A stretch of DNA of 18,405 bases, from positions 1 to 18,405 of the forward strand of contig CAYUUW010000027.1 in the NCBI GenBank assembly GCA_964448005.1, read 5' to 3'. The position numbers and the translations under genes were made by a program. Source of the DNA: CAYUUW01 sp964448005 (lineage in GTDB: Bacteria; Patescibacteriota; Gracilibacteria; UM-FILTER-43-11). The notes beneath the pieces are model-generated. The model searched no databases. It was given only the letters and a program-made list of their open reading frames with translations, and was not told where the DNA came from. Below, one piece after another: positions 1 to 6,367 of this stretch; positions within the stretch are counted from its first letter, which is position 1, and every line of letters starts with the position of its first letter.

Positions 1-124
1 GCTGAGGGTGAGCGGGGCGGGGAGCTTGGGCGGCGGCAGGGGGGGCCGAGGGCTGCCCTTGCGGATGAGGCGCGGAATGGCCGGGCTTGCGGCGCCTGAA
101 CCAGCCTCCTTTCTTCTCTTCCAT
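1..124 (-). CDS. Unknown protein, N-terminal part only (runs off the window)
   Basis: An open frame starts at the ATG at 124-122 and stays open for about 41 codons to the window edge. It begins MEEKKGGWFRRRKPG and becomes very rich in proline (APLPPPKLPAP), with basic residues up front. The composition suggests a cytoplasmic or linker N-terminus before a larger domain outside the window; no signal peptide or known motif is visible. The start is chosen because it is the only in-frame ATG and coding-like GC-rich sequence stops there. There is no clear Shine-Dalgarno site upstream. It is divergent from the HEPN/MNT operon. Function unknown. Confidence 0.5.
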   Translation of the reverse strand, partial: MEEKKGGWFRRRKPGHSAPHPQGQPSAPPAAAQAPRPAHPQ

Positions 125-198
125 GGATTTGTTTCTTAATGCTAAAGGTGCTAGCATGCTTGTATGCTGCTTTATGGCGAGGCTAGCATCAATGCCGG

Positions 199-207
199 AA
201 AATAGCA
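199..207 (-). promoter_or_regulatory. Possible extended -10 for the gene at 1-124
   Basis: On the minus strand this reads TGCTATTTT, identical to the extended -10 of the gene starting at 14882. The -35 position (CCTGAA) does not match consensus, so this would be an extended -10 promoter. The predicted leader is about 65-70 nt. Weak call. Confidence 0.3.
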
Positions 208-303
208 ATTATTTTTTGGCCTTCAGGACTATTTTTTGCTTTTGGAAAGCTGTTTTATTATTTTTATCGACAGCTTCCCCGAAGCTTTGAGAGTCTTCTG
301 TAA

Positions 304-351
304 ATTTTAGTCTATATTAAAATTTACTTTCCACTTAATATAGGCTAAAAT
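304..351. promoter_or_regulatory. Inverted-repeat operator bracketing the HTH-MNT promoter
   Basis: Positions 304-320 and 335-351 are inverted repeats matching at 16 of 17 positions, with a 14-nt centre. The arm centres are about 31 bp apart, close to three helical turns. A shorter pair, CCACTTA (331-337) and TAAGTGG (351-357), overlaps the right arm. A plausible promoter lies inside: TTTACT (323-328), 17 nt, TAAAAT (346-351). That puts the transcript start at about 358, so the mRNA of the gene at 359 could be leaderless. The next gene encodes a DNA-binding domain, which makes autoregulation the simplest reading. An RNA hairpin is the alternative. Confidence 0.6.
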
Positions 352-358
352 AAGTGGG

Positions 359-781
359 ATGAATCATTACATCTCCACCACTCAGGCAGCCAAAATCCTC
401 CACGTCACTCCGGTGACGGTCTTCAACATGATTCGCGACGGACGCATTCAGGCAACGAAGGTCGGCCGAAACTACATCATCGACCGAAGCACGCTGCAAG
501 AGAATTTCATTCGAGACCTTAAAAAAATCATTTTGCCCATCCTGAAAAAGCACGACGTCAAAAAGGCGGCCATTTTTGGCTCCACCGTGAGGGGAAAAAA
601 GAAGCCAGGAGATTTGGATATTTTGGTTGAAATGAAGAAGGGAAGCGACCTTTTCGATATGGTTAACCTGAGGGATGACCTAGAGGAAGGCGCCAAAATG
701 AAAATGGACCTGGGAACTTTCGATGCCATTTATCCAATGCTTAAAGACCATATTCTTAAAACCGCCCTCCCCATTCTATGA
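359..781 (+). CDS. HTH-MNT fusion antitoxin (DNA-binding domain plus nucleotidyltransferase)
   Basis: The protein has 140 residues in two parts. Residues about 5-50 look like an excisionase/MerR-type winged helix (STTQAAKILHVTP, then DGRIQATKVGRNYII). Residues about 65-140 are a minimal nucleotidyltransferase: IFGSTVRG carries the G74-S75 motif, GDLD gives metal ligands D85 and D87, and KMDL gives D117. In the family, MntA-type proteins are antitoxins that neutralise a HEPN toxin by transferring AMP to its active-site tyrosine. Most are only about 100 residues and have no DNA-binding domain, so the fusion probably joins toxin modification with promoter control. It overlaps the HEPN gene by 4 nt (ATGA), implying translational coupling. 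The start abuts the inverted-repeat operator and has no Shine-Dalgarno site. Fold assignment is confident; the regulatory role is inferred. Confidence 0.88.
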   Translation: MNHYISTTQAAKILHVTPVTVFNMIRDGRIQATKVGRNYIIDRSTLQENFIRDLKKIILPILKKHDVKKAAIFGSTVRGKKKPGDLDILVEMKKGSDLFDMVNLRDDLEEGAKMKMDLGTFDAIYPMLKDHILKTALPIL

Positions 782-1119
782 TCAAAGATCCAAAAATCTT
801 TCTGCAACACATTCTTGAATGCACAGAGCTTATTGAAAAGTACACTGAAAATATGGATTTTGATCAGCTGAAAGCTAACTTGCAGATCCAAGACGCCGTG
901 GTCAGAAGAATAGAAATTATAGGAGAGGCCACCAAAAATATTCCCGAATTGATCAAAGCCAAGTACCCAGAAGTCATATGGAAGGACATGGCAGGAATGA
1001 GAGATATTCTGATTCATCGTTACTACGGAGTTTCTCTTGATGTGACTTGGGGCGTCATCAAAAACAGAGTGCCTCGGCTTAAAGGCCAGATTGAAATGAT
1101 TCTCCAGGATCTGGAGTGA
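778..1119 (+). CDS. HEPN (DUF86/HepT-like) ribonuclease toxin
   Basis: A 113-residue protein, full length for the family. The catalytic RX4HXY motif is intact at R75-H80-Y82 (RDILIHRYYG), followed by the usual VTWGVIKNRVPRL tail. The conserved helix QIQDAVVRRIEIIGEATKN lies at about 36-54. HepT-type proteins are dimeric HEPN RNases that cleave tRNA or mRNA. The tyrosine in the motif is the known target of AMPylation by the partner MNT protein. The ATG overlaps the stop of the HTH-MNT gene, so antitoxin is made first. Both key motifs are present, so the toxin looks active. The stop codon lies within the hairpin that ends the operon. Confidence 0.92.
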   Translation: MIKDPKIFLQHILECTELIEKYTENMDFDQLKANLQIQDAVVRRIEIIGEATKNIPELIKAKYPEVIWKDMAGMRDILIHRYYGVSLDVTWGVIKNRVPRLKGQIEMILQDLE

Positions 1120-1136
1120 TTGAGCAACAATCACTC
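1114..1136 (+). terminator. Hairpin terminator after the HEPN gene
   Basis: A perfect 9-bp stem, GAGTGATTG / CAATCACTC, with a 5-nt loop (AGCAA) is followed by TCTTTTCC. The HEPN stop codon lies in the left arm. The T-tract is short, so efficiency is uncertain. The comM stop at 1131 on the other strand also lies in the hairpin, so it may serve both convergent units. Confidence 0.65.
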
Positions 1137-1434
1137 TCTTTTCCTGTACTGCAGGGCTTCGGCCACATGGGCCTCCCCGATCGTCTCCGACTCCTCCAGA
1201 TCCGCAATGGTGCGGGCCAGGCGGATGAGGCGGAAGTAGGCCCGTGCCGAAAGGCCGAAGCGGTCCACTGCCTTCTGCAGCAGCAGCTGGCTCGGCTTGT
1301 CCAGGGGGCAATGCTTCTTCAGCAGGGCGCTGCTCATTTCGGAATTCTGCAGGATTCCGTCCTCCCTGAAGCGCTCCCGCTGGTGAGCCGCCGCCCTTTC
1401 TACCCGCTCGCGCACCCGCGCGGAGCTTTCCCGT
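1131..1434 (-). pseudogene. comM: ComM C-terminal part, separated by a frameshift
   Basis: This frame continues the ComM protein after the frameshift near 1430-1433. It reads RESSARVRERVERAA, then FREDGILQNSEMS, CPLDKP, LSARAYFRLIRLARTIADLE and ends AEALQYRKRE. These are the typical last roughly 100 residues of the family (Mg_chelatase C-terminal domain). It has no start of its own at the junction. Restoring one G on the minus strand (one C in the CCC at 1430-1432) would give KDGESSARVRERV and fuse it perfectly to the upstream part. The fragment is well conserved right to its end, which favours a sequencing error or a very recent mutation over old decay. Confidence 0.85.
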
Positions 1435-2644
1435 CCTTGGCCTCCATCAGTTCGTGGCACTCCACGGGCTGCACGCTCAGGTGCATGTCGATCCTGTCCA
1501 GCAGGGGGCCGGAAAGCTTTTTGGCGTAGCGCTCGATCTTCCAGGCCGGGCACTGGCAGGTTTTGGCGCCTTGGCTGTTCAGGTACCCGCAGGGGCAAGG
1601 ATTCATGGCGGCAACCAGGGTGAAATGGGCCGGATAGGTGATGCTGGCCCGGGCCCGCGAGATCGTCACTTGCCTGTCCTCCAGAGGCTGGCGCAGCACT
1701 TCCAGCACCTGGGGCGGAAACTCGGCGATCTCATCCAAAAAAAGCACGCCCCGATGGGCCAGGGTGATTTCGCCCGGCATCGGCGTATTGCCGCCGCCCA
1801 CAATGCTTACCGCTGAGGCGGTATGGTGAATCACCCTAAAAGGCCGCTGGCAGATCAAGGGCCGACCCTTCTTCAGCAGCCCGGCCACGGAATGGACTTT
1901 GGTCACCTCCAGCTGCTCCCTGAAGCTCATTCGGGGCAGAATTCCCCGCAAGGCCTTGGCCATCAGCGTCTTTCCCGCCCCCGGGGCTCCGCTCATCAGC
2001 ACGTTGTGGCCTCCGGCCGCCGCGATCTCCAGGGCCCGCTTGGCCTGCGCCTGGCCCTTGATGGACATCATGTCCACTTTGTCTACTGGGCTGTCGTCCA
2101 CGGCCGCTTTGGGCTTGATCGGAAGCGGAAAGATCTTTTCCTCCAAATGCAGGATGGCTTCCTTCAGGTGGCCCACCGCCACAATGCGCATCCCTTCCAC
2201 CAGGGCGGCTTCTTGGGCATTTTCCTTGGGCACAAACGCAGCCTTGAAGCCCAGGCGCTGCGCGGTCTCCACGCTGGCGAGCACTCCTCCCACCCCTCTG
2301 ACGGCTCCGTTCAGGGCCAGTTCGCCCAAAAAGATGCTTTCGCTCAGTTTTTGGGGGTTCCATTCGGCCTCCAGCGCCGCAATTCCGATGGCCAAGGGCA
2401 GATCGTAGCGCGGGCCCACTTTCCTCAGGTCGGCGGGAGCCAGGTTCACCACCACCTTTCCCCGGGGGAAGCTAAGATTGCTGTTTTTTAAAGCGCTTTT
2501 CACCCGCTCCTTTGCCTCCTGCACGGCCGCATCGGGCAGGCCCACAATCACAAAGGCGGGCAGGGTCCGGCGAATGTCGGTCTCCATTTCGACCAGGTGG
2601 CCGTCCAGGCCAGAAAGCTCTACGCTATGCAATTTAGATGGCAT
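1400..2644 (-). CDS. comM: Mg-chelatase-like AAA+ ATPase ComM, frameshifted near its C-terminus
   Basis: ComM/YifB-type proteins are hexameric AAA+ helicases that promote branch migration during natural transformation. This frame of 414 residues holds the N-terminal Lon/S5-like ChlI domain (about 1-170, with IVGLPDAAVQEAKERVKSAL and VVVNLAPADLRK). The AAA+ module runs from about 190: Walker A GAPGAGKT at 219-226, Walker B VLFLDEIAEF at 300-309, the NPCPCGY motif at 348-354 with nearby CQC cysteines, and SGPLLDRID at 378-386. After residue 405 (KDG) the frame ends in an unrelated KAPRGCASG. The true C-terminus continues in another frame (1131-1434). Intact length would be about 505 residues. 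The start lies just after an AT-rich leader (AATTAAAAAAAT) without Shine-Dalgarno. Confidence 0.92.
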   Translation of the reverse strand: MPSKLHSVELSGLDGHLVEMETDIRRTLPAFVIVGLPDAAVQEAKERVKSALKNSNLSFPRGKVVVNLAPADLRKVGPRYDLPLAIGIAALEAEWNPQKLSESIFLGELALNGAVRGVGGVLASVETAQRLGFKAAFVPKENAQEAALVEGMRIVAVGHLKEAILHLEEKIFPLPIKPKAAVDDSPVDKVDMMSIKGQAQAKRALEIAAAGGHNVLMSGAPGAGKTLMAKALRGILPRMSFREQLEVTKVHSVAGLLKKGRPLICQRPFRVIHHTASAVSIVGGGNTPMPGEITLAHRGVLFLDEIAEFPPQVLEVLRQPLEDRQVTISRARASITYPAHFTLVAAMNPCPCGYLNSQGAKTCQCPAWKIERYAKKLSGPLLDRIDMHLSVQPVECHELMEAKDGKAPRGCASG

Positions 2645-3165
2645 ATTTTTTTAATTACGAGTTATTAATTGCTAATTATGGATTGAATTGACCGCAGCCG
2701 AAGATCTTCTTTGGGGCTGAAAATTGGAAACAGAAAAAAGCCTGCTTGGGCCAAGAAGGTACCGAAAAAATTCCCTCCGCTGTGCGAAAGGGCGTCTAGA
2801 GAACGAAAATGGCATGGCTAAGGTTCTTCATAAACTAAAATTCATCGCAGGCTACAGAGCCTTTATATTCCTTCGGCAGAACCTCGTCAAGAAAAAAGTG
2901 AACTTTTGTATACTTTTTACCCTTTCCTTGTCCTAAAATTAAAGCCATGCCCAGTCATCCCTTGTCCAAAATATTATCGGGTCGGTCCAGGACAAGGAGC
3001 TTTTTCGTATGACTTCATGGCCTTTTCTGTATTTTGGACAAATGAAAGACAATTCAGACAAGGTGTCTTTGATTGTCTAGGATGATTGAACTTCCTCTGA
3101 ACAGGCAATATTCAGCGAATTTTCATTTCACTGCGAGATTTAGACCTATTTTTTCGTTCAGACGA
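2645..3165. other. Long intergenic region with repeated TTGTCC/GGACAA motifs
   Basis: No convincing gene is seen. Next to comM (2645-2690) the sequence is AT-rich with repeated TAATTA words, probably the comM promoter region. The core motif recurs: CCTTGTCC at 2926-2933 and 2960-2967, its complement GGACAAGG at 2990-2997, and TATTTTGGACAA at 3030-3041, which is a perfect 12-bp inverted partner of 2962-2973. The segment 2962-2973 can therefore pair with either of two downstream segments. The hairpin 2960-2997 is followed by AGCTTTTT. A TATACT box lies at about 2909-2914. A short plus-strand ORF (about 2815-2936) exists but has no start signal or recognisable content. Confidence 0.4.
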
Positions 3166-3714
3166 TTATTTTTCATCTGATATTTTGAATTCCTTCATAT
3201 ACGAATTAAAGCCAGAATCAATTTTTTTACAATGCGACATATGCCACTGAATTGCCAGCGTCTTTTGAAAAGGGTCAAGGTCTTTGTCGAATAGAAATTT
3301 TTGTTTAAAGAACCTATCATTTTCCGATGGTAGATTTCTAAAAAATTCACCAACTTTCTTCATAGAATCCAGGGCAATGGCCATTTCGAAAGGGAGATCA
3401 TCATCGCTTTTTATTCTATGATTGTTAACCACATATGTCGTGAGAACGTATAGTTTTGCCTTTTCTAGCCCAAGTCTTTCCATCAAGCTGAACAAATGTT
3501 GAGCAAGCATTAGTGATTGCTCCGTTTTTGTTAAAATTGCGTTGCCCGCCTGATCCTCAAGAGAATTCTTTATAGCGGCACTTATGGTTGAATGATAGAG
3601 ATTGGTCGCTATTTTTTCTGATGTAATTTTTTTCTTAAATAGGCCAAAAATCATAAATTTAATAGTTCGAAGCAAAAAGTAAAATGCTCGGAAGAAAAAG
3701 AAGGGCACTTTCAT
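3166..3714 (-). CDS. AT-rich orphan protein, possibly membrane-anchored
   Basis: The protein has 182 residues and is not recognised. The N-terminus is strongly hydrophobic (VPFFFFRAFYFLL, then KFMIFGLF), consistent with a membrane anchor or hairpin. The rest is soluble and mainly helical, with ITSEKIATNLYHSTIS, a glutamine/leucine helix at about 68-85, and the end SYMKEFKISDEK. The start at 3714 is supported by AAAGGA 5 nt upstream. A second start at M21 (MIFGLFKKK) would remove the hydrophobic leader but has no such site. The gene is visibly AT-rich, unlike its neighbours, and lies directly downstream of tRNA-Ser, so horizontal acquisition is plausible. No catalytic motif is visible. Confidence 0.7.
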   Translation of the reverse strand: MKVPFFFFRAFYFLLRTIKFMIFGLFKKKITSEKIATNLYHSTISAAIKNSLEDQAGNAILTKTEQSLMLAQHLFSLMERLGLEKAKLYVLTTYVVNNHRIKSDDDLPFEMAIALDSMKKVGEFFRNLPSENDRFFKQKFLFDKDLDPFQKTLAIQWHMSHCKKIDSGFNSYMKEFKISDEK

Positions 3715-3747
3715 ACAATTCCTTTCAGAGAAGCTTTGTTGGAAGGC

Positions 3748-3840
3748 TGGCGGAGAGAGAGGGATTCGAACCCTCGCGGGGCCATAAGACCCCCTACAGC
3801 TTTAGCAAAGCCGCCTCTTCAGCCACTTGAGTATCTCTCC
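3748..3840 (-). tRNA. tRNA-Ser(GCU)
   Basis: The minus strand folds as a class II tRNA of 93 nt including an encoded CCA. The acceptor stem is GGAGAGA / TCTCTCC with discriminator G. The anticodon loop is TTGCTAA, with anticodon GCT at 3806-3804, which reads AGC/AGU serine codons. The variable arm is long (around GGGGGTCTTATGGCCCC), as expected for serine. The T arm is GAGGGTTCGAATCCCTC. All stems pair, so it should be functional. Confidence 0.96.
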
Positions 3841-3894
3841 GCATTGGCATGACTGCTCAAGCATTGTGCCAGAAAATTCCGGCCTTTTCCAGTC

Positions 3895-3923
3895 TTAAAA
3901 AGCCCTTATAAAAATGCTATACT
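3895..3923 (+). promoter_or_regulatory. Promoter of the DedA-glycosyltransferase unit
   Basis: TTAAAA (3895-3900), 17 nt, then TATACT (3918-3923) preceded by TGC, giving an extended -10. The start site would be about 3930. This makes an in-frame ATG at 3914 impossible on this transcript and supports the ATG at 3962. Confidence 0.5.
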
Positions 3924-3961
3924 GGGGTTGGCTTCCGATTCATAGCGAAACCCCCTCGCCT

Positions 3962-4540
3962 ATGGATTCGCTTATCGTCTCCTTTCTTTCCGACTATCAG
4001 CTCCCGGCTATCTTTCTGGGCGCCTTTTTTTTCGGCGAAACGGTCATTCTCACGGCGGCGTTCTTGGCCGGCCAGGGCCTGTGGGGAGTGGGAAATGTGG
4101 TTTTGCTGTCTTTGCTCGGCACTTTGGCCGCCGATACGCTGTGGTTCCTTTTCGGGAAAGGAACGTTCCGCTTGGCCCATCGCTGGGAGGCCTATCGTCG
4201 GAAGTTCCAGCCCTTTGTGGAAAAGCTCGACAAAGTGACGGGAAAGAGGCCTTTTTTGGCCCTTCTGTTCATCAAATCCCTCTATGGAACCCGTATTCTG
4301 ACCATCATCTACCTTTCCGCCCGCAAAATAGGCCTGCCCACCTTCCTGCTGTTTGATGCCCTGGGCACTTTCCTTTGGCATGCGGTCCTGATCGGCGTGG
4401 GATGGCTGGCCGGGAAGGGGGTGGGGGATTTCTCTCTCGCCCTGTCCGGATTTCAATATGCCTTGCCGGTCCTGCTTCTGGTCATCGTTTCCTTTAGGCT
4501 CCTTTCCGCATGGCTCCAAAAAAGGTTTTCCAGCGGGTGA
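3962..4540 (+). CDS. DedA/VTT-family inner membrane protein
   Basis: DedA proteins are inner-membrane proteins linked to undecaprenyl-phosphate or phospholipid flipping and to membrane potential. From the ATG at 3962 the protein has 192 residues, typical of the family. It shows the pattern FLGAFFFGETVILTAAFLAG (first reentrant/helix region), LGTLAADTLWFLFGKG (the family's G-x-x-x-(G/A)D-x-x-x-[YF]-x-x-G motif), KSLYGTRILTIIYLSARKIG (the conserved Arg region) and two C-terminal helices (ALGTFLWHAVLIGVGWLAG; YALPVLLLVIVSFRLL). An upstream ATG at 3914 would add 16 polar residues but lies inside the promoter. The glycosyltransferase gene overlaps its end, so both are probably cotranscribed for envelope lipid or polysaccharide work. 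Confidence 0.85.
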   Translation: MDSLIVSFLSDYQLPAIFLGAFFFGETVILTAAFLAGQGLWGVGNVVLLSLLGTLAADTLWFLFGKGTFRLAHRWEAYRRKFQPFVEKLDKVTGKRPFLALLFIKSLYGTRILTIIYLSARKIGLPTFLLFDALGTFLWHAVLIGVGWLAGKGVGDFSLALSGFQYALPVLLLVIVSFRLLSAWLQKRFSSG

Positions 4541-5255
4541 CGGCCATTGTGCCTGCCTACAACGAAGCCGAGCGTATCGGAGGGGTTCTGGATGTCCTGA
4601 CAAGCTGCGAAGGCCTTGATCAAATCATTGTGGTCGACGACGGCTCGACCGACGGCACGGAGAGCGTGGCCCGGCAGTATCCGGCGCTTTGCCTGNNNNN
4701 NNNNNAGGCGCGGCCTTGGAGGCGGCTTCTTTGCAGGCCACAGGCGAAACCCTTCTTTTTGTGGATGCCGACCTCATCGGCCTGACTCATTCGATTGTTG
4801 ACGAGATCCTCCGGCCGGTGCTGCGCGGGGAGGCGGATATGTTTGTTGCCATGTGCGGCCGACGGATCTACCATGTGAAGCCGCTGATGCCCTGGATTCC
4901 TTTGCTCGGCGGCCAGCGGGCGCTTAAAAAAACCTTGTGGGAAAGGCTTCCGCCCTACTACAAGCATTGCTTTCGGGTGGAAATGGGCCTGAATTTCTAC
5001 GCTCGCCACTATGGCCGTGGCTTGCGCTACAAGGTGTTCCACGAGCTTTCGCATGTGACCAAGGAAAAAAAATACGGGTGGCTTCCGGGCTTCCGGCAAC
5101 GGCTGCGAATGTTCCTGAATCTGCTTTCGGCCCAATCCCGGCTTCAGCTGTTCGATCTGACTTTGGAAATGGCCAAAAGGCGCTGGGCACTGCTTTTTGC
5201 GGGACTGATTGCACTGGCGATCTTTTTGGTCTCCAGAATTTTGACCTGGCCCTGA
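4510..5255 (+). CDS. Family 2 glycosyltransferase, membrane-anchored, interrupted by an assembly gap
   Basis: The N-terminus shows the GT-A nucleotide-sugar fold: VTAIVPAYNEAERIGGVLD, then IIVVDDGSTDGTESVA. After the gap come GAALEAAS and FVDADL with the DXD metal-binding motif. The acceptor part includes YYKHCFRVEMGLNFYARHYG and a hydrophobic C-terminal helix (WALLFAGLIALAIFLVS). It probably transfers a sugar to a lipid or polysaccharide at the inner membrane face; donor and acceptor cannot be told. Ten N at 4696-4705 stand for a gap of unknown length: the frames on either side do not match, and the expected asparagine/glycine-rich linker before GAALEA is missing. The ATG at 4510 overlaps DedA by 31 nt. 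A GTG at 4537, overlapping the DedA stop as GTGA, is an equally good start. Confidence 0.85.
4696..4705. other. Assembly gap (ten N)
   Basis: A run of ten N inside the glycosyltransferase gene. The reading frame differs on the two sides, so ten is a placeholder and not the true length. Confidence 0.98.
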
Positions 5256-5257
5256 AT

Positions 5258-5752
5258 TCATTCCAAATAGCTCCCGAATCTCACAAAATGACACGTGTAG
5301 CCGCCCGGGTTCTTTGCCAAATAATCCTGATGGTAGCCTTCGGCAGGCCAAAACCTCTCGAAAGGCTCCAGGCTGGTCGCCACAGGATCCGCCCAGCGCT
5401 GGGACCGATTGACCCGTTCGATGAAGGCCTCGGCCTCTTTCCTCTCCTCCTCGCTCTGGTAGAAAATGGCCGAACGGTAGCTTGTTCCCCGATCATTCCC
5501 CTGCCGATTCATGGTGGTGGGGTCGTGGATACGAAAGAAGAAATCCAGCAGGCGGCGATAGCTGGTCTTTTTCGGATCGTAGCTGATCTCCAGCGCTTCG
5601 GCATGCCCCGGGTGGAATTCGTAGGTCGGGTTCTGGTTCTTGCCTCCCGTGTAGCCCGCTTCTGTGTCCACCACTCCTTCTTGAGCCTTGAACAGCTCCT
5701 CCATGCCCCAAAAGCATCCGCCGCCGAGATAGGCTTTTTTGACGTCACTCAT
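5258..5752 (-). CDS. msrA: Peptide methionine-(S)-S-oxide reductase MsrA
   Basis: MsrA reduces the S epimer of methionine sulfoxide in proteins and free methionine. The protein has 164 residues, normal for the short family form. The catalytic motif GGCFWG carries Cys13. Other family signatures are GYTGGKNQNPTYE, HAEALEISYDP, FFRIHDPTT, NRQGNDRGTSYRSAIFY and GYHQDYL, with the final NPGGYTCHF Cys as a candidate resolving residue. It lies downstream of msrB on the same strand, about 80 nt away, so the two probably form an oxidative-damage repair unit. Its stop is 2 nt from the convergent glycosyltransferase stop, leaving no room for a separate terminator. No Shine-Dalgarno site is visible before the ATG (AAACCCACAAGC). 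Confidence 0.97.
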   Translation of the reverse strand: MSDVKKAYLGGGCFWGMEELFKAQEGVVDTEAGYTGGKNQNPTYEFHPGHAEALEISYDPKKTSYRRLLDFFFRIHDPTTMNRQGNDRGTSYRSAIFYQSEEERKEAEAFIERVNRSQRWADPVATSLEPFERFWPAEGYHQDYLAKNPGGYTCHFVRFGSYLE

Positions 5753-5776
5753 GCTTGTGGGTTTGGTTTATGGGGA

Positions 5777-5853
5777 TGAAAACTTGAAAACTATGAAAAC
5801 TTGAAAAATAAAATGCACCCTGGTTTTCAAATTTTCAGTTTTGCAAGTTTTCA
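5777..5853 (-). repeat. Long A/T-rich imperfect hairpin between msrB and msrA
   Basis: A 15-bp direct repeat, ATGAAAACTTGAAAA, occurs at 5776-5790 and 5793-5807. Its imperfect inverted copies lie at 5824-5837 and 5839-5853. The two halves can fold into a stem of about 28-30 bp with small bulges around a loop near 5808-5823. The right half overlaps the last codons and stop of msrB. On the minus strand it sits between the msrB stop and the msrA start and may attenuate or stabilise the transcript. There is no U-run after it. Confidence 0.6.
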
Positions 5854-6227
5854 CTTTTTTCAGGAATAAACTTCAGCGAAACCGAATTCACGCAGTGGCG
5901 GGTGTTCTTTTCCGTGTAGTGCTCACCCACGAACACATGGCCCAGGTGCCCGCCGCAATGGTTGCACAGGATTTCCGTCCGCCGCCCGTCGGCATCGGGA
6001 ACATGCTTCACGGCTCCGGCAATTTCCTGGTCGAAGCTTGGCCAGCCGCAGCCCGAGCTGAACTTGTCGTCGGACCGGTACAGCGGGGCTTCGCAGCGCC
6101 GGCACACATAGGTTCCTTCGCCCCTAAAGTTATCGTATTCTCCGGTGAAAGGCATCTCCGTGCCCTTGAGCACGATCACGCGTTCCTCTTCAGGGGTCAG
6201 GGGATTGAAGTTTTTTGGGTCTTTCAT
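5835..6227 (-). CDS. msrB: Peptide methionine-(R)-S-oxide reductase MsrB
   Basis: MsrB reduces the R epimer of protein-bound methionine sulfoxide, complementing MsrA. The protein has 130 residues. Zinc ligands are CRRC (C42, C45) and CNHC (C88, C91). The catalytic cysteine is C112 in RHCVNSVSLKF. C60 in SGCGWPSFD is the likely resolving cysteine. GGHLGHVF at about 92-99 is also typical. All key residues are present, so it should be active. The start (MKDPKNFNPLTPEEERV) matches the usual beginning of cytoplasmic MsrB; there is no signal peptide. It precedes msrA in the same direction. The C-terminal tail (EKSENLQN) is encoded by the inverted repeat described separately. Confidence 0.97.
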   Translation of the reverse strand: MKDPKNFNPLTPEEERVIVLKGTEMPFTGEYDNFRGEGTYVCRRCEAPLYRSDDKFSSGCGWPSFDQEIAGAVKHVPDADGRRTEILCNHCGGHLGHVFVGEHYTEKNTRHCVNSVSLKFIPEKSENLQN

Positions 6228-6314
6228 GGAATTGAGGTTGGTCTGGTCCCATTATACAGGACTTTTTCTCCAAACCTTGGATTTCCGGGCACATTCAGCT
6301 GTTCTCCGCCAAAT

Positions 6315-6343
6315 TTGATAAAGCAAGCGCTTTGGCCTAAAAT
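6315..6343 (+). promoter_or_regulatory. hicBA promoter with palindromic spacer
   Basis: TTGATA (6315-6320), exactly 17 nt, TAAAAT (6338-6343). Inside the spacer AAAGC (6320-6324) and GCTTT (6329-6333) form an inverted repeat, and CCAAA (6309-6313) pairs with TTTGG (6331-6335). This would suit a repressor site for the Hic complex. The expected leader is about 18 nt with no Shine-Dalgarno site. Confidence 0.65.
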
Positions 6344-6367
6344 AGGATTGGCTTAGCTGCCGTTTTC

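Noticed and set aside
730..1311. 193-codon minus-strand open frame
   Set aside because: Antisense to the HEPN gene and the end of comM; no features.
1823..2491. 222-codon plus-strand open frame
   Set aside because: Antisense to comM, whose AAA+ motifs lie on the other strand.
2724..2936. 70-codon plus-strand frame (TTG start, internal ATG near 2815)
   Set aside because: No ribosome site, no recognisable content, and it runs into the repeat motif region; kept only as part of the intergenic description.
3748..3840. Attachment site with direct repeat of the tRNA 3' end
   Set aside because: No second copy of the tRNA 3' sequence and no integrase were found in the window.
3914..3961. Upstream start for the DedA gene
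   Set aside because: A consensus-like promoter overlaps this ATG, so it would not be in the transcript; the family normally begins near the ATG at 3962.
4937..5779. 280-codon plus-strand open frame
   Set aside because: It overlaps the glycosyltransferase in another frame and then runs antisense to msrA; both real genes have clear motifs.
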